Assembly (NCBI RefSeq): GCF_001655775.1
Contig: NZ_LXFF01000004.1
Span: 15,326 to 68,513, forward strand
Direction of reading: 5' to 3'
Length of the DNA stretch: 53,188 nt
From: Candidatus Arthromitus sp. SFB-turkey
Lineage (GTDB): Bacteria; Bacillota; Clostridia; Clostridiales; Clostridiaceae
Below the pieces are notes generated by a model that did no database searches, had not been told where the DNA came from, and was given only the letters and a program-made list of their open reading frames with translations. Positions 9,801 through 18,758 of the stretch are shown piece by piece. The position numbers and the translations under genes are program-made. The first letter of the stretch is position 1, and each line of letters begins with the position of its first letter.

Positions 9801-10358
9801 ATTTATTGGAAAAATATCTATTATTCCACCACGAACTGCGTATTCTCCCTTTTGTTCAACTTTATACACTTTTTCATATCCTAAATTGTGCACATTTTCT
9901 AAAAACTTATTAAATCCATAATCCTCATTAATATGTAAATTAACTTCTAACAATTTTGTAGTTTCTTTATTCATATATAAAGAAACTAAACTATCTACAG
10001 AAGTACAAATAATTTTCTTAGATCCATTACATATTTCTTTAAGTGCCTTAATTCTATCCCACTTCAAATCTGAAGAAAATGCTTCTATATTGTAAAAAAC
10101 ATTTTCTTTCCCTTGAAAATAAATACATTCATCTGTATAAAATTTTAAATCTTCATACATATTTTTAGCTTCAAAATTACTACTTGTAATTACAAAAATA
10201 TTTTTATTAGTTTTTTTATATATTCCATATATAATGGCAGATTTAGAAGAACTCACTAATCCGCAAACATTAATTTTTTGTTCACAATCTAAGTTATACA
10301 AAATATTTTGAAATTTTTCAGAATTAAATATTCTCTCATTAATTCCTTTTAACCTCAT
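6837..10358 (-). CDS. mfd: Transcription-repair coupling factor Mfd
   Basis: A full-length (1173-aa) Mfd, the ATP-dependent translocase that removes stalled RNA polymerase and recruits UvrA. In order: UvrB-like N-terminal module (about 1-340); CarD-like RNA-polymerase-interaction domain starting with GDYIVHVNHGIGVYKGI (about 500-570); RecG-like helicase motor with Walker A GDVGYGKTE, Walker B variant DEEQ and the SATPIPRTLHMS motif; and the TRCF C-terminal domain. The frame extends to a TTG at 10379, but the ATG at 10358 begins the family N-terminus and has a better-spaced G-rich site (GGCGG). It starts 17 bases after pth ends. Confidence 0.97.
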   Translation of the reverse strand: MRLKGINERIFNSEKFQNILYNLDCEQKINVCGLVSSSKSAIIYGIYKKTNKNIFVITSSNFEAKNMYEDLKFYTDECIYFQGKENVFYNIEAFSSDLKWDRIKALKEICNGSKKIICTSVDSLVSLYMNKETTKLLEVNLHINEDYGFNKFLENVHNLGYEKVYKVEQKGEYAVRGGIIDIFPINSEFPYRIEFFGDSVDVIRSFNVVTQISIDNKETVRLIQAKEFILKDNERNILYKNLEEDFYKYIESINDLDIKNKLEEKFKFILERIKEFPFFDEYNVIIPYLQEYFCDFFDFMDDSIVVVDEFKKCIETLDILYERFQENFQMLILRGEVLPCQIKLILDKGILYKKINEVYDLKFSLFNESNSNSIVEFETKDTVKMDGKINVILNEIKEKLSKNYSVVILSSTKMRGEKLKELLEEYDIKAYYDENLNKFNFGEVIISKGSLNDGYDFLDLKLYVISDKEVFGESKNKKNKTSFSSVKKGFSKIKSFSELKPGDYIVHVNHGIGVYKGIKQIEVQGINRDYLDIEYEKNDKLYVPIEQLDLVQKYIGIDGKSPKVNKLGGSEWAKIKIKTKKSVNEIAENLVRLYAERNILNGYAFSKDGEWQHQFEDEFPYNETPDQISAIYDIKKDMESNKPMDRLLCGDVGYGKTEVALRAVFKAVVDKKQVAFLVPTTILADQHYNNIKRRFIDFSFNVDVLSRFRTPKQQKETLLKLKSGEVDIIVGTHRLLSKDVEFKDLGLLIIDEEQRFGVKHKEKIKELRKNIDVLSLSATPIPRTLHMSMIGVRDISVIDTPPEERYPVQTYVVEYSDQLIRDAIIREISRFGQGFFVYNSVETIDKMNIYLQNLVPECRFSVIHGQMSEREIEDIVMKFLDKEIDFLVCTTIIETGIDIENANTIIIYNSDKFGLSQLYQLRGRVGRSNKVAYAYLTYKKDKVLTEVAEKRLKTLKDFTELGSGFKVAMKDLEIRGSGNIVGEAQHGQMSVVGYDLYCKMLEDAIKLLKGDISKEEVNTVVDIKIDAYIKSQYIEDEMQKIEIYKKISCIEDKKDIKYIREELIDRFSDIPKEVECLIKISYVRALGRKLGFSQIKEVGENVIFEYENKDYVDNGSFDYILNNYSENIVFNSGDKPSFSYKIIGEEKNYLLDKFIILLENLIKESSILKFNKS

Positions 10359-10375
10359 AAAACACCGCCTATTAC

Positions 10376-10930
10376 TCAATTGAATATATTCATAGCCTCA
10401 ATTATTTTACCATCTATAATCATCTCAATACATTTCAAAATACTTCCATATTCATCATTAAATAATTCAAGTTCCTGTAATGTAAAATTAGATAATACAT
10501 AATCTGATAAATTAATATTTTTATTTTCTCCAATTCCAATTTTAATCCTTTTAAATTTTTCTGTATTTATTTTATTAATAATATCTTTTATTCCATTATG
10601 CCCCCCATGAGATCCTTTCTGCCTTATTCTAATTTTCAAAAAATCCAAACTTATATCATCATAAATAACTAATAAATCATCAAGATTAATTTTAAAATAA
10701 TTTATAATTTCAACTACAGCATCTCCACTTAAATTCATATAAGTCTTAGGTTTCACTAAAATAACTTTTTTCCCCATTACATTTCCAATGCCATAATTAC
10801 AAGTATTATTTTCTTTATTAAACTCTATATTAAATTCTTTAGAAAATTTATCTAAAATCATAAACCCTATATTATGACGAGTTTTTTCATATTTTTTACC
10901 TATATTTCCAAGACCTACAACTAAAAACAT
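10376..10930 (-). CDS. pth: Peptidyl-tRNA hydrolase
   Basis: A 184-aa Pth that cleaves peptidyl-tRNA to recycle tRNA. Visible motifs: MFLVVGLGNIGKKYEKTRHNIGF (catalytic His in RHNIG), KPKTYMNLSG, VIYDDISL (catalytic Asp) and GSHGGHNGIKDI. The open frame begins upstream at 10972, but the ATG at 10930 has a GAGGATGAG ribosome site and starts exactly at the conserved N-terminus. pth directly before mfd is the Bacillus/Clostridium order, here without fin between them. Confidence 0.96.
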   Translation of the reverse strand: MFLVVGLGNIGKKYEKTRHNIGFMILDKFSKEFNIEFNKENNTCNYGIGNVMGKKVILVKPKTYMNLSGDAVVEIINYFKINLDDLLVIYDDISLDFLKIRIRQKGSHGGHNGIKDIINKINTEKFKRIKIGIGENKNINLSDYVLSNFTLQELELFNDEYGSILKCIEMIIDGKIIEAMNIFN

Positions 10931-10949
10931 AAACTCATCCTCACTTTTA

Positions 10950-10996
10950 AAATAAAAATAAAAGTGCAACAAAGCTTATTTAATACTAAGTTGCAC
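10950..10996 (-). terminator. Intrinsic terminator after the HtrA-like gene
   Basis: An outer stem GTGCAAC/GTTGCAC (10964-10970 with 10990-10996) with partial inner pairing is followed on the minus strand by TTTTATTTTTATTTT. The 3' end of the HtrA-like gene, including its TAG stop, forms the first arm. Confidence 0.75.
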
Positions 10997-11825
10997 CCTC
11001 AATCATTTCTTCTATTAATTTTATGATATCCTGTGATGAAATTAAAATAGATGATGTTTCCTTATGTATATTGTAACTATCATTAAATTTAACGCTACTT
11101 ATACCTAAAATTTCACCATTTACATCAGAAATAGGACCCCCTGTATTTGAAAAATTAACATTAACATCTGTCTTAATAATCTTAATTCCATCATCAAAAA
11201 TATCAAAGCCACTAATTATTCCCGAATTCACATGGTAAGAATTAAAATCACCTGACGAATTTCCTATAGAAACAACTTTTAAACCATGACTTACATCAGA
11301 AATATTTTCCTTAAAAACTCCCTTAACATATTCATTTCCATCAATTTTTAACAAACATATATCATATTTTTCATTATAACCTACAACTTTTGCTTCCTTT
11401 ACTAAATTAAGAGTACTAGGAATCTTAACATATATCTTATTAGCATTATTTAATCCATAAAAATTAGTAACTATATATCCATCTTCTGAATACAAAATAC
11501 CGGTCATATTATTTTGTACTAAACTATGATCCCCACGATTGTTAACTTCTCTTATATACGCATTAATTCCAACAACAGATTGATTTAATCTATTTATAAC
11601 CTGAGTTATATTATAATCATATTTTAAATTTATTTTAGAATCATCTATATTATAAAAATCAAAATAAATTGTAATAAAAATTACAGATCCAATAAATCCA
11701 AAAATAATAGAAATAAGAATATTTATAAAAACATTAAGAATTTCTTTTTTAAAACATTTTATATTTTTTTCCTTAAAAATTATACGTCCCTTATGTAAAT
11801 CTGTATTGCGATTATTAATCCCCAA
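10986..11825 (-). CDS. Membrane-anchored HtrA/trypsin-like protein, catalytic triad degenerate
   Basis: A 279-aa protein with a basic cytoplasmic N-terminus, one transmembrane segment (about residues 32-54) and an extracytoplasmic chymotrypsin-like domain of the HtrA/DegP type. There is no PDZ domain. Alignment by eye to HtrA: the TNNHV catalytic-His motif reads TNFYG (His replaced by Tyr), the Asp motif is kept (YDICLLKI), and the GNSGGP nucleophile motif reads SNTGGP (Ser replaced by Thr). It therefore probably does not cleave peptides. The start is TTG with AGGTGG 8 bases upstream. It follows the histidine kinase by 36 bases, suggesting a role as sensor or partner of that two-component system. 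Confidence 0.8.
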   Translation of the reverse strand: MGINNRNTDLHKGRIIFKEKNIKCFKKEILNVFINILISIIFGFIGSVIFITIYFDFYNIDDSKINLKYDYNITQVINRLNQSVVGINAYIREVNNRGDHSLVQNNMTGILYSEDGYIVTNFYGLNNANKIYVKIPSTLNLVKEAKVVGYNEKYDICLLKIDGNEYVKGVFKENISDVSHGLKVVSIGNSSGDFNSYHVNSGIISGFDIFDDGIKIIKTDVNVNFSNTGGPISDVNGEILGISSVKFNDSYNIHKETSSILISSQDIIKLIEEMIEGAT

Positions 11826-11861
11826 CTTATTACCACCTAAAAGCTAAAATAAATATTCAAT

Positions 11862-13289
11862 TTAATTAGCTAATTGTAATGTAAAGATAAAACTTACTCC
11901 CTCTTCTTTTACTCTATTTTCAACCCATATCTCTTCTCTGAATTGTGAAATTATATTTCTAACTATAGACAACCCAAGTCCAGTACTTTCCTTTCCTGTT
12001 CTTGATTTATCATTTTTATAAAACCTTACCCAAATATTATTAAATTCCTCTTCACTTAAAAGTTTAGCAGTATTAAAAATACATACAACAGCCTTATTAT
12101 TCTTTATTTTAGCAGATATATTTATACGTTTCCTATCATCACAATATTTAATAGCATTAGCTATTAAATTATTTAAAACTTGAACAAGCCTATCTTCATC
12201 AGCTATTACATTTACATTATCATGCTCAAGAAAAACTTCCATATTTATATTACTTTGTTTTATTTCTTGCTCAAAATTTGTAACTGTATACCTTATTAAT
12301 GAATTCAATTCTATTATTTTAAACCTTAAAGTAAATTTTCCAGACTCCATTGTTGTTAAATCTAACAAATCATTTACAAGTCTAGATAAACGCTTAACTT
12401 CATCATAAACAACTTTGAGTTTTTCCATATGATTTTCTTCAGGTATTATACCATCCAAAATACCACTTAAAAAACCTATAATGGTAGTAAGTGGTGTTCT
12501 TAACTCATGGGAAACATTTGATAAAAACTCTCTCCTATTAGAATCTATTTTTTCCAATGATTCCGCCATATAATTAAACGAATTAGCAAGTTCTCCTATT
12601 TCATCTTTAGAATTTATTTCAATTCTTTTATAAACATCTCCTAAAGCAAATCTTTTAGCCGTACTATTTATTACTTTAATAGGTGTAACAAGAATCTTTC
12701 GAGATAAAAAATACATAAATAAACTTATTATAAATATAGATAACAACACTATTGAAAAAATAATCAAATTAAATCTATGAATTTTATTTAAAATAACACT
12801 TTCCCCGAAAAATAAAGTTATTGCACCTTTATAAATACCAGATTCATACAAAGGTTTTACCAATCTATATAACTTTTCACCAAAACCATTATCATAAACA
12901 TCTAATTCGTTTGAACTAATATGATTAATTTTAAATTTATTATAATAGTCAACTTCATACTGTTTTCCCAACAAATTTTTGTGAGAATCATTAGACACTA
13001 AATATACATAATTAAGAGCATCACACAAAACTATATCGACTTCTAAAACTCTACTAACTACATCTACATAATCAGATAAATACTTAATATAATCAGTACT
13101 TGGATTATTCATGTAGTCAATTACAGAATCTGATATTATTTCTATCTGAGTTGTTAAATTATCTACTTTAGAATTTATCAAATTATTTTTATACCAATAT
13201 GATGCAAAAAAGGCAAGTAATACAAAAACACAAGTAACGACAGATAAAAAATACAACAATATCTTATTTACAATACTGTTTTTTGTCAT
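11862..13289 (-). CDS. Sensor histidine kinase
   Basis: A 475-aa membrane kinase: TM1 (about 10-30), an extracytoplasmic sensor region of about 145 residues, TM2 (about 175-197), a HAMP linker (about 198-250), HisKA with the phospho-accepting His in SHELRTPLTT (about 258-268), and an HATPase domain with N-box LNNLIANAIKY, F-box IWVRFYKND and G-box STGLGLSIV. It phosphorylates the adjacent OmpR-type regulator. The ATG at 13289 overlaps the regulator's TGA (TGATG) and has GAGGTGA upstream; a GTG three bases earlier is too close to that site. The signal is unknown. Confidence 0.93.
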   Translation of the reverse strand: MTKNSIVNKILLYFLSVVTCVFVLLAFFASYWYKNNLINSKVDNLTTQIEIISDSVIDYMNNPSTDYIKYLSDYVDVVSRVLEVDIVLCDALNYVYLVSNDSHKNLLGKQYEVDYYNKFKINHISSNELDVYDNGFGEKLYRLVKPLYESGIYKGAITLFFGESVILNKIHRFNLIIFSIVLLSIFIISLFMYFLSRKILVTPIKVINSTAKRFALGDVYKRIEINSKDEIGELANSFNYMAESLEKIDSNRREFLSNVSHELRTPLTTIIGFLSGILDGIIPEENHMEKLKVVYDEVKRLSRLVNDLLDLTTMESGKFTLRFKIIELNSLIRYTVTNFEQEIKQSNINMEVFLEHDNVNVIADEDRLVQVLNNLIANAIKYCDDRKRINISAKIKNNKAVVCIFNTAKLLSEEEFNNIWVRFYKNDKSRTGKESTGLGLSIVRNIISQFREEIWVENRVKEEGVSFIFTLQLAN

Positions 13290-13975
13290 CACTTCACCTC
13301 AAATTTATATCCAACACCCCAGACTGTCTCTATCTGCCAATTCATTCCACCATTTAATTTTTCTCTCAACCTTTTAATATGTACATCAACCGTTCTAGAA
13401 TCTCCAGGATAATCATACCCCCAAACTTCACATAAAAGATTTTCACGAGTAAAAACTTTATTTTTATTTGAAGCGAGATAATGCAAAAGTTCAAATTCTT
13501 TTGGTGGCATTTTTATATCCTGTCCCTTAAATATAACAGTATAAGAATTTATATCTATTGTTAGATCTGTAAAAACTAAACTTTCTCTAACATGACTATC
13601 TGTATTAAATCTTCTCATAACAGCCTTTATTCTCGCTAAAAGCTCTTTAGGTTCAAAAGGTTTAACCATATAATCATCAGCCCCTAGTTCTAAAGCCAAA
13701 CATTTATCAAAAAGTTCTCCCTTAGCAGTAAGCATTATTATAGGTACACTAGAATCTCTTCTAATCCACTTTAAAACCTCAGTCCCATCTAAAACAGGCA
13801 TCATAATATCTAATATAACTAAATTCGGCTTATAATCTGGAAAAATTTCTTGAACTTCTCTACCATCACTACAAGATCTAATATCATAACCTGAATTTCC
13901 CAAATACATTTTTAAAACTTCCAATATATTAACATCATCATCTACTATCAAAACCTTAACTGCATTTCCGTCCAT
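13289..13975 (-). CDS. OmpR/PhoB-family response regulator
   Basis: A 228-aa regulator. The receiver domain (residues 6-120) has the acidic pair VDDD, the phospho-acceptor Asp in VILDIMMPVLDG and the conserved Lys in MVKPFEP. The winged-helix DNA-binding domain (about 135-228) has PPKEFELLHYLASN and SRTVDVHIKRLREKL. It forms a two-component system with the kinase that overlaps it by one base. The upstream 195-base gap (13976-14171) must hold the promoter; I could not pick a convincing one. The inserted trio regulator-kinase-HtrA-like lies between prs and pth, where Bacillus carries ctc. Confidence 0.95.
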   Translation of the reverse strand: MDGNAVKVLIVDDDVNILEVLKMYLGNSGYDIRSCSDGREVQEIFPDYKPNLVILDIMMPVLDGTEVLKWIRRDSSVPIIMLTAKGELFDKCLALELGADDYMVKPFEPKELLARIKAVMRRFNTDSHVRESLVFTDLTIDINSYTVIFKGQDIKMPPKEFELLHYLASNKNKVFTRENLLCEVWGYDYPGDSRTVDVHIKRLREKLNGGMNWQIETVWGVGYKFEVK

Positions 13976-14171
13976 CTTAACACTCCCTTATTTTGTGAAC
14001 ATTAAAATTTTGTTCTATATATCCATACATACCACTAAATTTATCATACAAAAAATATTTATTAATGTAAAATTATTTTTAAAATTAACTACTTTTTATA
14101 ATTTATAACAAAATTTACATTTTTCTTCTATTATAGTTTTCCAATGTTTGAAAAAAATATACTAAAGGCTT

Positions 14172-15149
14172 TTAAAATTTACCAAATAAAGGACTTAAAC
14201 TCTTACAATGATGAATTCTTTTTATAGCTTCTGCAAATATTGGTGCCACTGATAACATCTTAAACTTTGAATATTCCTCACATAATTTACATTTAGATAT
14301 AGTATTTAAAAATACTAACTCTTTTATAGGAGATTTATTTATTCTATCTACAGCCTCTCCCGAAAATACTCCATGAGTACAACAAGCATAAACTTCTTTT
14401 GTTCCAAGTTCCATAAGCTTATTTGCAGCATTTACAATTGTTCCTGCTGTATCTATCATATCATCAACTAAAATTGCAACTTTTCCCTTAACTTCCCCTA
14501 TTACTGACATAACCTCTGAAACATTTTGAGAAGGTCTTCTCTTATCAATAATCGCCATAGGAACATCTCCGCTTAACTTCTCTGCAAATCCTCTAGCTCT
14601 CTTAACACTTCCAACATCTGGAGATACAATAACTAAATCTCCATCAAAAACTTTTTTATCATAATATTTTGTTAAAATTGGCAACCCTAATAAATGATCA
14701 ACTGGAATATTAAAATACCCCTGAATTTGTGGAGCATGTAAATCCATAGTAAGAACTCTATTAGCACCAGCAATTGTTACAATATCTGCAACAAGCTTTG
14801 CAGTTATTGGATCTCTAGATTTTGCTTTTCTATCCTGACGAGCATATCCATAATAAGGAATAACAGCTGTAATTCTACCTGCTGAAGCTCTTTTTAAAGC
14901 ATCTATTATTATTAATAGCTCCATCAAACTATCATTTACAGTTAATTCACTTGTCTCACAAATAGATTGTACAACAAAAACATCTTCTCCTCGTATAGTT
15001 TCACTTATATCAACATTTATTTCTCCATCACTAAAATTTACAACTTTAGACTTAACTAGTGATGTATTTAAACTTTCTGCAATATCTTTTGACAACTCAA
15101 GATTAGAATTTCCAGCAATTATTTTTATATTGTTAATTTGCTCTAACAT
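14172..15149 (-). CDS. prs: Ribose-phosphate pyrophosphokinase
   Basis: A 325-aa PRPP synthetase that makes PRPP from ribose-5-phosphate and ATP for nucleotide, His/Trp and NAD synthesis. Motifs: DVFVVQSICE (FVVQS), the PYYGYARQDRK loop, DLHAPQIQGYF and the PRPP-binding VAILVDDMIDTAGTI. Length is normal. A GGAGG site precedes the ATG. It follows glmU by 30 bases, the conserved glmU-prs pair. Confidence 0.97.
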   Translation of the reverse strand: MLEQINNIKIIAGNSNLELSKDIAESLNTSLVKSKVVNFSDGEINVDISETIRGEDVFVVQSICETSELTVNDSLMELLIIIDALKRASAGRITAVIPYYGYARQDRKAKSRDPITAKLVADIVTIAGANRVLTMDLHAPQIQGYFNIPVDHLLGLPILTKYYDKKVFDGDLVIVSPDVGSVKRARGFAEKLSGDVPMAIIDKRRPSQNVSEVMSVIGEVKGKVAILVDDMIDTAGTIVNAANKLMELGTKEVYACCTHGVFSGEAVDRINKSPIKELVFLNTISKCKLCEEYSKFKMLSVAPIFAEAIKRIHHCKSLSPLFGKF

Positions 15150-15179
15150 GCATTACATCCTCCAACCATTTTTATTTAA

Positions 15180-16541
15180 TTATTTGAATTTTTTAATTAC
15201 CCAATTTTCTATATTTGTTTGTTTACATCTTCCTATGGCAAGACTGTTTGAATCAACTTTTTCTGTTATAGTTGTACCTGCTGCCACATATGAATTTCTT
15301 TCAACAGTAACTGGAGCAACTAAATTAACATTACAACCAACAAAACATTCATCTTCAATAATAGTTTTATTCTTATCTTTTCCATCATAATTTACAGTTA
15401 CAATTCCACACCCTAAATTACATTTTTTACCCACAACAGCGTCTCCAACATAAGATAAATGAGAAATTTTTGTACCGCTTCCTATTGTAGAATTTTTAAT
15501 CTCAACAAAATCACCAATTTTAACCGCATCTTCAATAATAGAATTAGGTCTTAAGTATGCAAATGGGCCAATATTTGTATTTTCTCCAACCTTAGAATCA
15601 TAAATAACCGATGAATCAATCTTAGTATTTTTACCAATAAAACTATTTACTATCTTTGTATTTGAAAATATTTCACAATCTTCTTCTATAACAGTACTTC
15701 CATAAATACAAACATTTGGATGTATAATAACATCTTTCTCTATCTTAACATCCATATCTATATACGTAGATTCTGGATTTAAAAATGTAACACCGTTGTT
15801 CATATGATTTTCATTTATTTCTTTTCTTAATAATTCATTAGCATAAGATAATTGTTTTCTAGAATCTACTCCTACAACTTCATTTTTATCTGCACATATA
15901 GTACCTATTTTCTTATTTTTCCCATTAAAAATTTCAATAATATCTGTTAAATAAAATTCATTTTGCGCATTACAATTTTTTATATTTTTTATTCCATCTA
16001 ATAAATCCTCAATTTTAAAACAATACAAACTAGTATTAATTTCATTTATAGAAAGCTCTTCTTTAGTACAATCTTTAGCTTCTCTTATACAAAAAACCTT
16101 TCCATCTTTTCTTATAATTCTTCCATAACTAAGAGCGTCATCTAACACAGAAGTAACAAAAGTTAAAGAATTCTCTTCTTTAAAATGAACACTTAATAAC
16201 TCATTAATACTTTCCTCTTTAAAAAGTGGTATATCACAAGCAAATATCAAAACATTTCCTTTTTTATTTTTCAAAAAATCATATGCACTTAAAACAGCAT
16301 GTCCTGTCCCGAGTTGTTGTTCTTGAAACGAATATGTAACTGACTTATCTTTAGTAACATCAATTAAACTTTCTCTATATTCTCCAACAACTAAATTAAT
16401 ATCATCAACACCACATTTTTTTAATTTATCAATTAAAATATTAATCATTTCCTTACCACAAACTTTATGAGTTCCCTTGTGGTATTTTGACTTCATTCTA
16501 CTCCCTTTTCCTGCAGCCAAAATTATAGCGCAAACATCCAT
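15180..16541 (-). CDS. glmU: Bifunctional GlcNAc-1-P uridyltransferase / GlcN-1-P acetyltransferase
   Basis: A 453-aa two-domain enzyme making UDP-GlcNAc. The N-terminal Rossmann-like uridyltransferase (1-230) has LAAGKGSRMKS and the GTGHAV loop. The C-terminal left-handed beta-helix acetyltransferase has IGPFAYLRPNS, KNSTIGSGTKISHLSYVGDA and VTVNYDG. The frame begins at a GTG (16550), but the ATG at 16541 has GAGGTG six bases upstream and starts the family N-terminus. A candidate promoter lies just upstream, after the asnS terminator. Confidence 0.97.
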   Translation of the reverse strand: MDVCAIILAAGKGSRMKSKYHKGTHKVCGKEMINILIDKLKKCGVDDINLVVGEYRESLIDVTKDKSVTYSFQEQQLGTGHAVLSAYDFLKNKKGNVLIFACDIPLFKEESINELLSVHFKEENSLTFVTSVLDDALSYGRIIRKDGKVFCIREAKDCTKEELSINEINTSLYCFKIEDLLDGIKNIKNCNAQNEFYLTDIIEIFNGKNKKIGTICADKNEVVGVDSRKQLSYANELLRKEINENHMNNGVTFLNPESTYIDMDVKIEKDVIIHPNVCIYGSTVIEEDCEIFSNTKIVNSFIGKNTKIDSSVIYDSKVGENTNIGPFAYLRPNSIIEDAVKIGDFVEIKNSTIGSGTKISHLSYVGDAVVGKKCNLGCGIVTVNYDGKDKNKTIIEDECFVGCNVNLVAPVTVERNSYVAAGTTITEKVDSNSLAIGRCKQTNIENWVIKKFK

Positions 16542-16572
16542 AGCACACACCTCATAACTAATACTAACTATT

Positions 16573-16602
16573 ATTATAATTTAATAATATTAAAATTTTC
16601 AA
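16573..16602 (-). promoter_or_regulatory. Candidate SigA-type promoter for glmU-prs
   Basis: On the minus strand TTGAAA (16602-16597) is separated by 18 bases from a perfect TATAAT (16578-16573), about 30 bases before the glmU ATG and just after the asnS terminator. In such AT-rich DNA the -10 alone would be weak evidence; the position makes it plausible. Confidence 0.5.
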
Positions 16603-16606
16603 TAAC

Positions 16607-16637
16607 ATAAAAAAAAGATAGTTAAATAACTATCTTT
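16607..16637 (-). terminator. Intrinsic terminator after asnS
   Basis: A perfect 11-bp stem (AAAGATAGTTA at 16614-16624 with TAACTATCTTT at 16627-16637), then a run of T on the minus strand. It lies immediately after the asnS stop codon. Confidence 0.88.
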
Positions 16638-16638
16638 G

Positions 16639-18027
16639 TTAAAATTCTGCAAATTGTGGAGTTCTAGGAAATGGAATAACATCTCTAATATTACTCATAC
16701 CAGTTATATACATAACAAGTCTTTCAAGACCAAGCCCAAATCCTGAATGTTTTGTTTCCCCATATTTTCTTAAATCTAAATACCACCAATAATTTTCAAT
16801 TAGAAGTCCACATTCTTCTATTCTATTTTCAAGAACAGTATATCTCTCTTCTCTTTGACTTCCTCCAATTATTTCACCAATTCCAGGAACTAAACAATCA
16901 AAAGAAGCAACAGTTTTCTGATCATCATTTAACCTCATATAAAAGGCTTTTATTTCCTTTGGATAATTATATAAAAATATAGGTTTTTTAAAATGGTTTT
17001 CTGTTAAATATCTTTCATGTTCAGACTGTAAATCAACTCCCCATTTAACTTCAAACTCAAACTTCTTATTAGATTTTAAAAGTATTTCTATAGCTTCTGT
17101 ATACTCTATTCTTTCAAAAGTACTATTTTTTACATTGTTTAATCTATCAATAAGACCTTTATCTATAAAATTATTTAAAAATTCTAATTCCTGCTTACAT
17201 TCATTTAAAACAACATTCACAACATACTTAAGCATATTTTCAGCTAAATCCATAGCACCAAACAATTCTAAAAACGCAGCTTCAGGTTCAATCATCCAAA
17301 ATTCAGCCGCATGTCTTGAAGTGTTTGAATTTTCCGCTCTAAATGTAGGTCCAAAAGTATAAACTTTTCCAAGTGCAAGGGCCATAATTTCAGCTTCTAA
17401 CTGTCCACTAACAGTTAAATTAGCTAACTTTCCAAAAAAATCTTTAGAAAAATCTACTTCTTTATTATCTTTCTTTTCAACATCTTTTAAATCTAAAGTT
17501 GTAACCTTAAACATTTCTCCCGCACCTTCACAATCACTGGTTGTTATTATAGGAGAATGTATATATTCATATCCTTGTTCTTTAAAATAACTATGTATAG
17601 CGTAAGATATAACACTTCGTATTCTAAACACAGACAAAAATGTATTTGTTCTAGGTCTTAAATGTCCAATTGTTCTCAAATATTCAAAAGTATGTTTCTT
17701 TTTTTGCAAAGGATAATCCTGATTAGATTTTCCTTCAATGAAGATATTTAATGCTTTTATTTCAAAAGGTTGTTTATTTTCAGGAGTTAAAATCACTTTA
17801 CCTTTAACAGAAATAGTAGATGAAATAGGAGATGAGCATACTTCGCTATAATTTTCTAAATTATTTTCAATAACTATTTGTATATTTTTAAGCATACTAC
17901 CATCATTTAATTCAATAAAACCTATATTATTGTTACTTCTTATACTTCTTACCCATCCACATATTAAAATTTCTTTATTATCATAATCTTTAAAATTTTC
18001 ATATAAAAACCTAGCATTAATTTCCAT
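16639..18027 (-). CDS. asnS: Asparaginyl-tRNA synthetase
   Basis: A 462-aa class IIb synthetase that charges tRNA-Asn. An OB-fold anticodon-binding domain (about 15-105, [14 protein letters not shown]) is followed by the catalytic core with [21 protein letters not shown] (motif 2) and motif 3 in [15 protein letters not shown], ending [15 protein letters not shown] as AsnRS proteins do. The ATG is preceded by GAGGG. Length is standard. It begins 17 bases after the metallophosphoesterase gene ends, so the two are likely cotranscribed. Confidence 0.96.
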   Translation of the reverse strand: MEINARFLYENFKDYDNKEILICGWVRSIRSNNNIGFIELNDGSMLKNIQIVIENNLENYSEVCSSPISSTISVKGKVILTPENKQPFEIKALNIFIEGKSNQDYPLQKKKHTFEYLRTIGHLRPRTNTFLSVFRIRSVISYAIHSYFKEQGYEYIHSPIITTSDCEGAGEMFKVTTLDLKDVEKKDNKEVDFSKDFFGKLANLTVSGQLEAEIMALALGKVYTFGPTFRAENSNTSRHAAEFWMIEPEAAFLELFGAMDLAENMLKYVVNVVLNECKQELEFLNNFIDKGLIDRLNNVKNSTFERIEYTEAIEILLKSNKKFEFEVKWGVDLQSEHERYLTENHFKKPIFLYNYPKEIKAFYMRLNDDQKTVASFDCLVPGIGEIIGGSQREERYTVLENRIEECGLLIENYWWYLDLRKYGETKHSGFGLGLERLVMYITGMSNIRDVIPFPRTPQFAEF

Positions 18028-18044
18028 ATAATAACCCTCTCTTT

Positions 18045-18701
18045 CTAACGAACTCCATTATCATAAGAATTTATAAGTATTTCTGGAAAATTCATCATTT
18101 TCATATCCTTTTGAATTTTATGAAAAGAATAATTAATCTTCATAATTTTAAAATTATATAAATTTTCAGACACATCTAAAATTCCAAAAGTTACAAATTC
18201 ATTACTATAAGATGGTTTTCCAATACTTCCAGGATTCAAAATACATTTACTCTTTGAAATTTTATTTTCATCAGCTAAATGTGTATATCCACAAACTAAA
18301 ATATCTTCATCAATATCACAAGATTCTTCATAAGGATTTTTATGTATAAATTTTACTTTTAAACCACCAAATTGAAAATTTACTTCTGTTGGTAAAGTCG
18401 ATAAATAATACAAATTGTTTTTTGTAAGCTCTTCACGAGTAAAATTCATAGAAAAATTATTTACAGTACTTTCATTTATAAAACTAAAATCATTTTTAAT
18501 AACAGCTAAATCATATATACCTTTCATTGCTATTATTTGTTTTCTTCTCATAAAATTTATAACTTCATTAGGATGAGGACCATATCCAACAATATCCCCA
18601 AGGCAAATAACCGTATCTACACCTTCTCTTTCAAATTCAGAATACACTTCCATAAGAGAATATAAATTTGAATGAACATCACTTATAATTCCTATTTTCA
18701 T
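18045..18701 (-). CDS. Metallophosphoesterase-family protein with altered metal-binding motifs
   Basis: A 218-aa calcineurin-like phosphoesterase-fold protein. The first motifs are intact (SDVHSN and [10 protein letters not shown]), but GN[HY]D reads GIYD (residues about 61-64; Asn lost) and GHTH reads GYTH (first His replaced by Tyr). The NPGSIGKPS stretch typical of YfcE-like proteins is present. With two metal ligands missing, activity is doubtful; it could be a divergent phosphodiesterase or a regulatory remnant. It lies between murC and asnS, on the same strand as both. The substrate is unknown. Confidence 0.75.
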   Translation of the reverse strand: MKIGIISDVHSNLYSLMEVYSEFEREGVDTVICLGDIVGYGPHPNEVINFMRRKQIIAMKGIYDLAVIKNDFSFINESTVNNFSMNFTREELTKNNLYYLSTLPTEVNFQFGGLKVKFIHKNPYEESCDIDEDILVCGYTHLADENKISKSKCILNPGSIGKPSYSNEFVTFGILDVSENLYNFKIMKINYSFHKIQKDMKMMNFPEILINSYDNGVR

Positions 18702-18721
18702 AATTTCACTACCTTCTGCTT

Positions 18722-18755
18722 AAAAATTAAAAGAGGTTTTAAAAAAACCTCTTAA
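18722..18755 (-). terminator. Intrinsic terminator after murC
   Basis: The stem AAGAGGTTTT/AAAACCTCTT (18731-18740 with 18744-18753) is followed by a T-rich run on the minus strand, directly after the murC stop. Confidence 0.85.
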
Positions 18756-18758
18756 CAC

